Assembly (NCBI GenBank): GCA_943358175.1
Contig: CALRGV010000004.1
Coordinates: 1-64,000 of the forward strand
From: Candidatus Peribacteria bacterium
GTDB lineage: Bacteria; Patescibacteriota; Gracilibacteria; UBA1369; LOWO2-01-FULL-3
Length of the DNA stretch: 64,000 nt
Direction: 5' to 3'
The notes below the pieces were generated by a model, which saw nothing but the letters and a program-made list of their open reading frames with translations, searched no databases and was not told where the DNA came from. The position numbers and the translations under genes are program-made. This document shows, one piece after another, positions 1 to 9,300 of the stretch; positions within the stretch are counted from its first letter, which is position 1; each line of letters begins with the position of its first letter.

Positions 1-128
1 ACCTGGATTATCAAGGAAATGATGCTTCATCACGTTTCACTTATTAACCTGCTAAATCTCACTCCAAAAACGCTCCCAATGGCTACAGCCAGGGAGGCTC
101 CCCTTCAACCCGCCTTTCTCTAGCCTAA

Positions 129-740
129 AAACTTAACGGGACAGTAGTGGGATCACATGGCTTTGTTTTGACCGTGATCCAGTGGACTTCAAAGACAAAT
201 GCCATTGGAATTTTTGCTAAACCGGGACGTTACGGTGGCGGTACATTTGCCCACAAAGATATAGCTTTTGAATTTGCTTCCTGGATAAGTCCGGAATTCA
301 AGCTTTATCTGATAAAGGAGTTTCAAAGATTAAAAGAAGCTGAAAATGGTAGATCGTCTCTCGAGTGGAACGTAAAACGAGAATTGGCTAAAGTGAATTA
401 CAAAATTCATACGGACGCGATAAAGGAGAAGTTGATACCACTGAAAATTTCCAGTGTGCCTGGAAAATTTATATATGCCAGCGAGGGGGATCTTTTGAAT
501 AAGGCGTTGTTTGGAATGACAGCGAAAGAGTGGCGAGATTGTAATACTGACAAGGAAGGTAATATTCGAGACTGTGCGACAATTGAACAATTGGTGGTTC
601 TTTGCAATCTGGAAAGCCTGAATGCGGTGATGATAAAACAAGGTGTGGAACCGGAGCAGAGATTGATGAGTTTGAATCAGATTGCCATTGATCAGATGCG
701 GGCAATACTCGGGCATCCGGCGTTGGGTAGGTTGAGGTGA
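129..740 (+). pseudogene. N-terminally truncated KilA-N-type DNA-binding protein (phage antirepressor-like)
   Basis: The conceptual protein matches the C-terminal two thirds of the KilA-N-domain family as I know it: the track runs from TNAIGIFAKPGRYGGGTFAHKD through the AFEFASWISPEFKLYLIKEF block to a KEWRDCNTDKEGNIRD block and the LEQLVVL-type helix. Family members have about 70-80 further N-terminal residues holding the DNA-contacting part of the KilA-N fold. Here the frame opens only at 129, after a stop at 126-128, and the first usable start is GTG 147. The gene is therefore read as broken at its 5' end, although a shortened product from GTG 147 is possible. Family members occur in phages and scattered through CPR genomes. 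No promoter is seen directly upstream. Confidence 0.7.
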
Positions 741-835
741 GATAAAAGTTTCACCGGTGAGACTTTGCGGACTTTTGTGGCGATCCTTAGTTGCGCAATT
801 TTACAGATCAGAGTGGCTTCCTCGGAAGGTGCTTT

Positions 836-855
836 ATTGACCGGCGCCGGTCAAT
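836..855. repeat. 20-bp perfect palindrome
   Basis: ATTGACCGGCGCCGGTCAAT reads identically on both strands. It lies in the gene-free stretch between the KilA-N remnant and the AbiE-like pair. A GC-rich perfect palindrome in AT-rich intergenic DNA suggests a protein-binding site or a recombination relic. No adjacent promoter decides between them. Confidence 0.6.
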
Positions 856-906
856 TGCAACTGAAAGCTGTACGAATATAGATATGGCAATTTCATTTCG
901 ATAGTT

Positions 907-1000
907 ATAATGGCTCAATTAAGCCATTATCTTTCGGACTCCCGAGCAGCAGCGAGTGTCCGCGAGGACCCGCCCCGGGGCGGGGCAGCCGGTACAAAAA
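907..1000. repeat. Cluster of inverted repeats with GC-rich REP-like block
   Basis: Arms ATAATGGCT (907-915) and AGCCATTAT (922-930) form a perfect 9-bp inverted repeat. It is followed by a GC-rich block that ends in the perfect palindrome CCCGCCCCGGGGCGGG (969-984). The block between them (about 945-968) resembles GC-rich intergenic elements near 31.9 and 48.65 kb. The rest of 741-1234 holds no gene that I can support. Confidence 0.5.
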
Positions 1001-1167
1001 GGCTTCCATAAGCCATATTCATAATAAATACCGTGCTCTGCTGTCAGCGATACATTTTAGCTCAGATATAGTGCCTTTTATATGCTACAACTGAATTAAA
1101 ATGTTGTCCCGAAAACGTCTATAAAAATATTCCAAAGTAAAAATCGCTTGATCCCGGAAAACCCTAA

Positions 1168-1196
1168 TTGACTAAGATCTTACAGTAATGTATGAT
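1168..1196 (+). promoter_or_regulatory. Promoter of the AbiE-like operon
   Basis: TTGACT (1168-1173), 17-bp spacer, TATGAT (1191-1196). The predicted transcription start is near 1203, about 32 nt before the GTG start of the antitoxin gene. Confidence 0.65.
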
Positions 1197-1202
1197 GGAA
1201 AC

Positions 1203-1215
1203 GATATTAAATATC
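1203..1215. promoter_or_regulatory. Candidate operator at the AbiE transcription start
   Basis: GATATTAAATATC is a perfect odd-length palindrome centred just after the predicted +1 site. AbiEi-family antitoxins repress their own promoters by binding inverted repeats through the N-terminal winged helix, so this is the natural candidate site. The assignment is by position only. Confidence 0.45.
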
Positions 1216-1234
1216 AATTCCATCAATCAAAGTT

Positions 1235-1807
1235 GTGGACAATCTGATTGCAAAATTATATGGGTCTAGAAAAACGGTTCTTACAAACAGAGACCTGGCG
1301 TTGATTTGGCAGGAAAATAACAAAAAAAATCTGAATGCCAAAAGCGCTTATTATGTGAGAAGAAAATTACTGATCAGATTGACTCGGGGAGTATTTGCTA
1401 AAAATAAAAACTATAATCCCAAAGAATTGGCAAATAGTATTTATACCCCATCGTATATCAGCTTTGAAACTGTCCTCAGAGAGTCCGGTCTGATTTTTCA
1501 GCACTATGACACTATCTTTGCCGTAGCAAAGTGGCCGAAAACTATGATTATCGATATACATAAAATTTGTTTCAGAAAGCTGAAAAATGCTGTTATATTT
1601 AATTCAACTGGAATAGTCAGCAGGGATAACTACAGTATCGCTACTCCCGAAAGAGCTTTCCTGGATATGATTTATTTGTTTCCAAATTATTACTTTGATA
1701 ATCTGCAATCATTAAACTGGGAAAAGTGTGACGAAATGGTAAAAATTTACAATAATAAGCAATTGATAAAGAGATTAAATAAGTATCGTAAAAACTATGC
1801 TAAATAG
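1235..1807 (+). CDS. AbiEi-like antitoxin (type IV toxin-antitoxin)
   Basis: A 190-residue protein whose N-terminal 60 residues look like the winged-helix DNA-binding domain of AbiEi antitoxins, and whose C-terminal part carries the family block SIATPERAFLDMIYL (about residues 130-144). In AbiE systems this protein neutralises the nucleotidyltransferase toxin and autorepresses the operon. The gene starts at GTG; no ATG or Shine-Dalgarno fits better. It overlaps the next gene by 11 nt, the usual antitoxin-toxin coupling. A promoter and a palindrome at the start site lie directly upstream. The assignment rests on the family block plus the adjacent AbiEii-type gene. A stand-alone transcriptional regulator is unlikely in this arrangement. 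Confidence 0.75.
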   Translation: MDNLIAKLYGSRKTVLTNRDLALIWQENNKKNLNAKSAYYVRRKLLIRLTRGVFAKNKNYNPKELANSIYTPSYISFETVLRESGLIFQHYDTIFAVAKWPKTMIIDIHKICFRKLKNAVIFNSTGIVSRDNYSIATPERAFLDMIYLFPNYYFDNLQSLNWEKCDEMVKIYNNKQLIKRLNKYRKNYAK

Positions 1808-2510
1808 AGCAAAACATCAGTTAATAATGGGCCAAATCCTAAAGGACATCTATACGGATGTGGCTATCAGTCCTCTACTGGGATTCAAAGGTGGAACTTG
1901 CGCCTATTTCTTTTATGAACTACCAAGATTTTCTGTAGACTTGGATTTCGACTTACTATCGGTCGATGACAAAAATATAAAGATTGTTTTCGAAAAGATT
2001 GTCGATATTTTGAGTAAATATGGACAGATCAAAGATCAATACATCAAACGATTTACCATTTTTTCTTTGCTTTCTTATGGTGACGATGATCATAACGTCA
2101 AAGTTGAGATTAATATCAGAGCACCTGTGCAAGGCATCAGGGATTACTACAAAATCAAAGAATATCTTGGTATTTCAATGCTGATTGCCAATAAGGATTA
2201 TCTTTTTGCCAGCAAACTTGAAGCTCTAACATCAAGAAAAGAGACTGCTATGAGAGATATCTACGATATACATTTCTTTTCCAAAAATAATTGGGATATT
2301 AACTCGGAAGTAGTCAAAGCAAAAACAGAAAAAAAGACTAGAGAACACCTGGCAGTTTGCATAGAATTAATAGAAAAAGTTAACAATGATTATATTTTGC
2401 AGGGACTTGGTGAACTCGTCGATGGCGAAAAAGAAAAAGTGTGGATCAGAAATCATTTAAAAGCTGATGTAATATTCATGTTGAAAAACTATATTTCAGT
2501 GCTGGGGTGA
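1797..2510 (+). CDS. AbiEii-like nucleotidyltransferase toxin
   Basis: A 237-residue protein of the AbiEii/DUF1814 nucleotidyltransferase superfamily. Visible motifs are FKGGTCAYFF (about residues 29-38, the GG-T/S motif that binds the nucleotide phosphates) and RFSVDLDFDL (about 44-53, the D-x-D metal site). A later helix, LFASKLEAL, carries the conserved lysine region. Known AbiEii toxins transfer nucleotides to tRNA or other targets, halting growth and aborting phage infection. The start codon lies inside the end of the antitoxin gene, so translation is probably coupled. The gene ends with TGA, evidence that TGA is a stop in this organism. Catalytic motifs look intact. Confidence 0.8.
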   Translation: MLNRAKHQLIMGQILKDIYTDVAISPLLGFKGGTCAYFFYELPRFSVDLDFDLLSVDDKNIKIVFEKIVDILSKYGQIKDQYIKRFTIFSLLSYGDDDHNVKVEINIRAPVQGIRDYYKIKEYLGISMLIANKDYLFASKLEALTSRKETAMRDIYDIHFFSKNNWDINSEVVKAKTEKKTREHLAVCIELIEKVNNDYILQGLGELVDGEKEKVWIRNHLKADVIFMLKNYISVLG

Positions 2511-2552
2511 AACAGCTCGACTGGCAGTCGCTCCGAAGACATAAGTAGTTTT

Positions 2553-2634
2553 ACTTCCCCAAAAATTGGGACCATCAATGCTTTTGGCTTGAGCTAGCCA
2601 ATATTTCGACTTTCGGCTGAGTTCTTGGGGAAGT
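2553..2634 (+). other. Structured intergenic element with nested stems
   Basis: ACTTCCCCAA (2553-2562) pairs perfectly with TTGGGGAAGT (2625-2634). Inside is a second hairpin, TTGGCT/AGCCAA (2584-2601). Together they would fold an RNA of about 80 nt. It is not followed by a T tract, so it is not an obvious terminator. It sits between the AbiE-like operon and the Bro-N promoter. The function is unknown: a small RNA, an mRNA stabiliser or a DNA-level recombination site are all possible. Confidence 0.4.
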
Positions 2635-2767
2635 TAGTTAAAACACTTTCTTTTAATTTTTGCAAATTTATCGGCAATGGAATTTAACGCCGCCTGGCGG
2701 TAGATAGAGTCAATTGCGAATACGGAATAATTCACGCATGAATGCAACTGAGAATATAATCCTCATG

Positions 2768-2796
2768 TTGACGGTGAGTGTATGCTCACCTATAAT
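2768..2796 (+). promoter_or_regulatory. Promoter with 18-bp palindromic operator filling the spacer
   Basis: TTGACG (2768-2773) and TATAAT (2791-2796) are separated by exactly 17 bp. That space is occupied by the palindrome GGTGAGTGTATGCTCACC (2773-2790). A bound dimeric repressor would block RNA polymerase completely. The same palindrome type recurs at 25251-25268 and 53512-53529, upstream of two HNH endonuclease genes. Confidence 0.75.
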
Positions 2797-2823
2797 TGGT
2801 TTATAAATTATTACCTTCAAGGT

Positions 2824-3224
2824 ATGAATCAAACATATGAGACAAAAATTGCTTTATTCCAAAATAAGGAGATACGTAAAACTATGTATGAAAAAGAATG
2901 GTGGTTTTCAGTGGTGGACGTTGTAGGGGTACTTACTGACAGCTCAAAACCTAGAGATTATTGGTATGCGATGAAAACGAGGATAGAAAGTGACGATGGA
3001 GTTCAGTTGTCTACAATTTGTCGACAACTGAAATCCATCGTGTAGAAGACTCCAAAGGTGTGCCAAAATTGAAACAGGACGCAAATAGAGGTGGGAAAAT
3101 TGCCGGAAATGCTAGAGAAGCCCTAGAAAAAGAATTAGGCAGACCAGTGGTGACAAAGAAAAACTTTATTAAAAGTCCAGAAGATGGCAAATCGTCACTC
3201 GATGTTAAAGGGGCTAAAATCTAA
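2824..3224 (+). pseudogene. Bro-N / DinD-like protein gene with an internal deletion
   Basis: The 5' part (from ATG 2824) encodes a typical Bro-N start (KIALFQNKEIRKTMYEKEWW, VVDVVGVLTDSSKPRDYW, LSTICRQLK). After a frame change, the 3' part encodes the family's C-terminus (TTEIHRVEDSKGVPKL, GGKIAGNAREALEKELGR, VVTKKNF). Intact relatives of about 270-290 residues separate these blocks by roughly 140 residues, so the middle has been lost. The joint is the 10-mer ACAACTGAAA at 3024-3033, which would encode both the RQLK end and the TTEI start, so deletion between short direct repeats is likely. Related proteins include E. coli DinD, a DNA-damage-induced protein. The promoter remains intact. Confidence 0.75.
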
Positions 3225-3326
3225 GCAATTGCAACTACGAGTCTGGCAAATTCCATTCCGTCACAATCATGGCAACATATGTCAATCGGAAGCGTGATTT
3301 TTGATGAATTCTCGTGGCTTTAAAAA

Positions 3327-3355
3327 TTGCGTTTAACTGATTAAAAGCGTAGAAT
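3327..3355 (+). promoter_or_regulatory. Promoter of the giant surface-protein operon
   Basis: TTGCGT (3327-3332), 17-bp spacer, TAGAAT (3350-3355). Transcription would begin near 3362, which places the upstream in-frame TTG codon at 3356 outside the mRNA and favours TTG 3386 as the translation start. Confidence 0.5.
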
Positions 3356-3385
3356 TTGATCTTGGTAAATCATCCCTCGTTTGCC

Positions 3386-6300
3386 TTGAAAAAACTTCTC
3401 AACAATAAAAAATTTGGACAGAAATTAATCAGCTTTTTGCTGCTCTTTGCGATGATTGGCAGTGAGATTATTTCTATGCCGGTGGCTAAAGCGGCTGCGG
3501 CAAGCGCTGCAGGCTTCGCTACGACCGCTTTTGCCGCTGATGGCAAAGTTGATCAAGCAGATAAGCCTAATTCCTCAAATACCGTTTATGATTTGATCGC
3601 GGTAGTGATAGATGTCAATCTGGATCAGGATAAAAGTGCCTATGATGGACTCAAAGCTCAATATCCCGAATATAACAATAAGCTTGCCGATATAGAATTG
3701 GGCCATAGGGTCCTGAGATATGCCGAGGATGTACGTAAAAACAACGAGCTCACTGATTTAAAAATTGTTTTTTTCGATAAGAAAAAGGATACGGTGCAGG
3801 ATTTGGCGAGCGCGCTGGAAAATCTTTATCGCAATGGCGATGGAACCAACAAAAACAGATTAGCCGGAGTCGTACTGGTGGGAGACATTCCTTTGCCGGT
3901 GGTAAATAAAAGCGGTAATCGCTATATCAGCATGTTCCCCTACACGGATTTTTCCGATAAGGCTTATCTCTATAACGATAAGGCAAATAGTTTTGAGCGA
4001 AACGCGTCTGTGGCCTTTCCCAAGCCGGAAATCTGGCATGGGGTAATCAGAGCGCCAAAGGATGATTTTGCCGGACGGGAACAATTGGCGGAGTATTTTG
4101 ACAAGAATCATTTGTACTACGAAGGCGTGCCTATGTTCTCACAATTTGATAGGAGAATGTTCTTTGGTGATTTAGTGAATGAAGAAGAACAGGTCAACCC
4201 GGATTCCTACAAACAATATTTACAATATATCTCTTCGCTGGAAGACCTGACTTACATGCGCTACAACAAATTTTGGGCGCAAGAATTGAGTAAGAAAAGT
4301 ACGGAGGTGCTCAATAATATTCCCGATGACATCAAACCTAAAATTGAAAACAAGGCATTGAAGGATTTCCTGAAAAATCCTAACCCTCTGGCAAGCATGC
4401 CGGATATTTATTCGAAGTCGATAATTGATCAAACTCTGATTCCGTACTATCAGGTGTTGAGTAAATATATCGGTAGCGTAAATGATTTTGCCGGCTATAC
4501 GGCACGTTACGACAAGAGTGAAAAAGAAAGTATGAATGTTGATAGTGTGGCGGGATTGATTGGAATAAAAGATGAATATACGAAATATTATCTCAAGAGT
4601 GTAAATGATGCGCTGGAGAAAAAAACAAATGAGGTGGCGGAGAAAATTCAGGAGCCTTTTAATCTGGTGGATTATTCTCAACTGTCAGGCAAAATTGGTG
4701 ATCAGGATTTTGTGATAGAAAAAGTCGACTTTGTGAATGGAGGCTTGGGGCAATTCGTGAATAGCCTGGCTTATCGTTTCAATTATCAAAATGAACAAGA
4801 TGGTAAGTGGTACATCAATGGAACGGATGCGGCCATTCTCCAGAGTGCTAAACAATGCGCGCCATTTTTAGGTTCTACGAAGTCCGGCTATTTTGATAAA
4901 AATTTGGCTTTCAATCCAAAGGCCGTGGGTGGCGACTATTCAATTCTTACGCGTGCTTTGAGGTCGGACAATGGCGCCACGCAGGTGGATCTGCATACTA
5001 CCGGTGCAAATACCCGAATGCTTTCACCTATTTCAATTGGTGGGCAGCCATCGGAATTATATACAGCTACAGGTGGTGCTTATGCCGGTCAGGCGAATGC
5101 GGATGGCACTTACGATACCGGCGCAGTTATTGAAGATAATCCGGCTTATGGTATTTCAGCGTTTATGCATAATCCGTTGGCCGGGAAAGATAAAAACTAC
5201 AAAGGAGCGATCGAGCAGGTATTACAAAAAAAGGATGTGATAGTGAAAGTGAATGGAAAAAATATAAATCATGCCTACAGTTTTGATCAGGCAATTGAAG
5301 AATCATATCAAACAGTGAAAGCTGTAATCGAGGTAATCAATGACAAGAAAAGTGGCATCAAGCCGTCCGTGCAATTAAAGAATTTTCCTTATCCGATAAA
5401 AGTGGTGCCGACTGGGGACCAAAACTTGGACATGTGCTTTGGAAAAATTGGCGTGGGTTGTCAGGTGGAAGCAATTGTCGGATATTTTAGTGTGGATTTC
5501 TATAGTGGAGGCAAAGCCAAAAAGGAATATTTTTCATTTACTGTAAGCAAGGATGGATTGACCACCCTTACCGATCCTCAGGGCAAACCGGAGGTTTATG
5601 TACTTTTGGATACACCGGTTGGCGTAGCGGGAGTGGATTTCAACAATGTGAATTTTTATAATGCCACTAGTCAGGGCGCGATATTCACTCTCTATCACAA
5701 TAAAGGTCAGGGCTATGATATTTCCAAACTGGGGACTTATGATGCTTCCGCCGGTTGTAATGCAAACTCTAGCAGTAAAAATAGTGATAGGTGTATAGGC
5801 ATGGTGGCTGCTATGCCCGTGCTGGATCCGGCAGGAAGTTTGGGACCGGTACAACAAAATGGCAAACTACAATTTCCGGAGAAGTATAATGTGGCTCAAG
5901 AAAAACATGTGGACAGCTACCAATTCCCCGGTCAGGGAGAAAGCAGTGCCTATAAATATGATGATGTAGATGAGGTCTATTACAATTCCTGCTATACAGG
6001 TTTGCCGAGTGCCAGCGAGCTTACTACTGATTCCAATCCGTTTAAATTTGTCCTGGATTATGCGACGTTGGATCCTTTCAATGATCATGATGTCTCCCTC
6101 GACCTCTATGGAAAACTACTGAGGTCTTTTGCGACTTTTGTAAATAGCCCAGAGGCCAAACAGATTGATTATGAAAGTGATAATGGTACTAATGAGAGCA
6201 GTGACTTTGATCCAAAAAATACTATCTGGAAGGGTTATGATAAAATCGATGCCAGCGAGGTGATTCTCAATAGTGGTGTTCCCGGTGTCTCTCCGAAAAT

Positions 6301-9300
6301 TACACTAAAAGATTTTTCCGATCGCTACGGACTTTTTGATGGAATTGATAACGACGGTAACGGTATCACCGATTACGAATGGACTGATGGATTAAAAGAT
6401 GACGTCAGCGATGACGATGGAGTTTACGACTTGAAGTATTACGATTTCAACGAGGCGGATCCTGAAAAATATGGCATTCCGAGCTGGGACACTCAGAGTA
6501 TTGCCAGGAAATTATTAGCAAATAACGGAAGCTATACGATTCCTTTTGGTTTTGATAAAAGAGTGACTTTGCAGGTTAAGGCAAATACTGTCAAGAAACT
6601 TTCCAGCGTCATAATTCATAATGAGCCGACCGATTATACCATTTCCCAGCAGATGAAATCCCAGACGGCTTTCAGTCTACCGATAGATAATCCGAGATAT
6701 GTGGCATTTCAGAGTGAGGCTCCAAAGGGACCTGCTTATCCGGCAGAAAAAAATCAGCCAAATAAACCGAACATTGATATATTGGCGATAGAAAAAAGTC
6801 TGGAAGATATAAAAAATCCTCCAATATATCCCGGCAAGATTCAGAAAATCCAATATGTAAATCTTTTTGATACTGAAATTAAAAACGTGGCTCAGTTGCA
6901 AGCTGCTCTGGTTATAAAAGCTACGGAGTTAGCCTTGTCTCCCGGTAGCTATAGAATTTTTGGCCCGAATGCGCAAGCGGATAAGTACACGCCAAAGCAA
7001 ATCAGTGACGAAATTTTGAATAATTATTTTTTGCCGGTAGTAAGTAATCCTGACGCAGATACTCCGGTCGATGGTTTTAATTTACAAAAAACTTCAGCTA
7101 AAAAAATCCATGACTCCTTGAATTGGCTAAAGATGAGTATTGATGAAAAACATCAATATGTCCTGCAGCATTATTTGAATGGTGATGCCAATAATCAGGG
7201 CAACGCGTATGTAGCCGATCACACTTTACTGCCTTCTCCGGCCGGCCAACAGGCGGCTTTTGGTTATGAGGCGGCCTATCTTGTGCTGAATGGCGAAAAG
7301 GATTCGTTTGAGATGAATTTCAATAAGGACGTGCCGGAAGAGAAAGATCTTGCCTTCGATCCACTGTCTCAAATTATGGGAAATGGAGGTGCTAATGGAG
7401 GCAATGGCGGGCAGGATGATGTCGGTGGAGCGGGTGAAAAGAGTGGTGAACAAAAATCCAGTGATGATTTTGAATTTGTTTGGGTGAAAGATTTTTTGAA
7501 GGAAATGAAGAAGTTTATTAAATCCTTAACTACAGTACCAAAATTTACAAATCAATGCTTCGAGGTAGAATCATGGATTCCGGGTTCCAAAGATAAATTG
7601 CCGACCCAAGCTGCTGATGGTGGTTCCAGTAATGAGGTAAAAGCGCCGGCGGAAAATAAAAATGTTCCGGATCCAAATGCAAATCAAGTTCAACTGAATA
7701 GCTATGTCTATCATGAAATTGTCGGATACGACGAGTTGATAAAGAAAATAGAAGATCAGGATAATGAGGCTAATGGAGGTGAAGATGGCGGCGTGAGCGG
7801 AGATGGAGGTGGAGGCGGAGGAGGTGACAGTGGTGGTAATGGAGGTGGCGGTGGCAGTGGTGGTGGCGAAAATGGTGGCAGCGCGCAAGACGGAGAAGAT
7901 TCCGGCTTACAAGAGATTATAAATAATATTGCAACAAATGACAGTGTTCTCAACGCAAAAATAAATGCAAAAGCAAAAGCAAAAAGCGTTACCAATAAAA
8001 GCACAACAGGTGCTTCAAACAATTCCGGTTCAAATAGTGGTGGTGGTAGTAACAAGAGTGGCGTGAATGATAATACTAAAAATGGTGAAGACAATGAAAA
8101 TGGAACAGATGTTACAGGGACTGGAAGTGGAAGTAATGTTATCGGAACCCAAAATGACGGAACCAAAAATGGAAATGGTGTCGCAGGGACCGGAACTGGA
8201 AACGGTGCAAACAGTGGAACTACAAATGGCGCCAGCGGAAAGGATCTTCAGATTTTAAAATCCAAATTGGTTGAAGATCAAGCTCCAATTTCCAGAGGAG
8301 TGAAGCCAAAAACTACCGTACCGGTACCACAAAGTGAGACTAAAAAAAGTGAGGCGGAGAAAATTCCAGAGAAAAAGACTTTGGATATTCCAATTCCAAA
8401 TCAAAAGTGGGAAGAATATTTTATTGGTGCAAAATATTATCAGAAATTTCTAATAAAGAAGCCACAAACCAGTGTGCGCAGATTTCTTGCAGAGGCATTT
8501 ACCGATCAATCTATTGAAAAAAAGCTAAAAGCTGATTCAGATAAATATCTTGTAGAAAGCGGTGATGCTATGGTGGCGGATAATAATTCCGTGATGAAAA
8601 TCGAGGCGACAATTTTTGATTCAAAAGGTAACGCGGCGATCAATAGCATTCACAAAGTAAAATTTTCTTTATCGTCAGACTTGGTCAGTTTTGAAGGTAA
8701 AAACGTGGTTGATAGCAAAAATGGTATTGCCACCGTGCACATCAAAGCCGGAAAAATTATTGGAGATTTTTATATCAAAGTGGAAGTACTGAAGGACAAT
8801 GGTAAAGTGGATACCAACTATCAGGTGGTTACAAAAGATTTACACTTGGTTGCAGGAGAACCTGCCAGTGTAGAGCTACAATCCGATTCCGGAATTTTGG
8901 TGGCTAATAACCAGTCCAAATTTGTCTTGAATATAATTCTGAAAGATAAGTTTGGAAATGTGGCGAATAATTCCTTTGAGAAGGTTGGAGTTTTTGTAAA
9001 CGATAAGGCGAAATTTGATCCAAAAAACGATTCAGACAGTCAGTTAATCGGTACGCAGCTGGACACTATTGATGGCAAGGCGGCTATAGCATTGTTTGCC
9101 GGCAATAAGGCTGGTTACGCTGATGTAGTAGCGGTGGTAATGGATCAAGATTTGCAAGATAAATTGCTGGCTGCCGGCGATAATATCTCCGGTATAGACT
9201 TTAAAAAACATATAGGTGCTACCAAGTCTTTTCAGGTTTTGGATAAAGTGGATTTGCAGTTGCAGGTTTTTGATGAGAATTTCCAGGCGGTGAGTGAAAT

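Noticed and set aside
3018..3224. Programmed frameshift joining the two Bro-N frames
   Set aside because: No slippery site is seen, and about 140 family residues are missing between the parts. A frameshift would not restore them, so deletion is the better explanation.
7756..8166. Pro/Leu-rich open frame on the minus strand opposite the giant gene
   Set aside because: It is the complement of the Gly/Asn-rich linker codons of the giant protein. Composition alone explains it.
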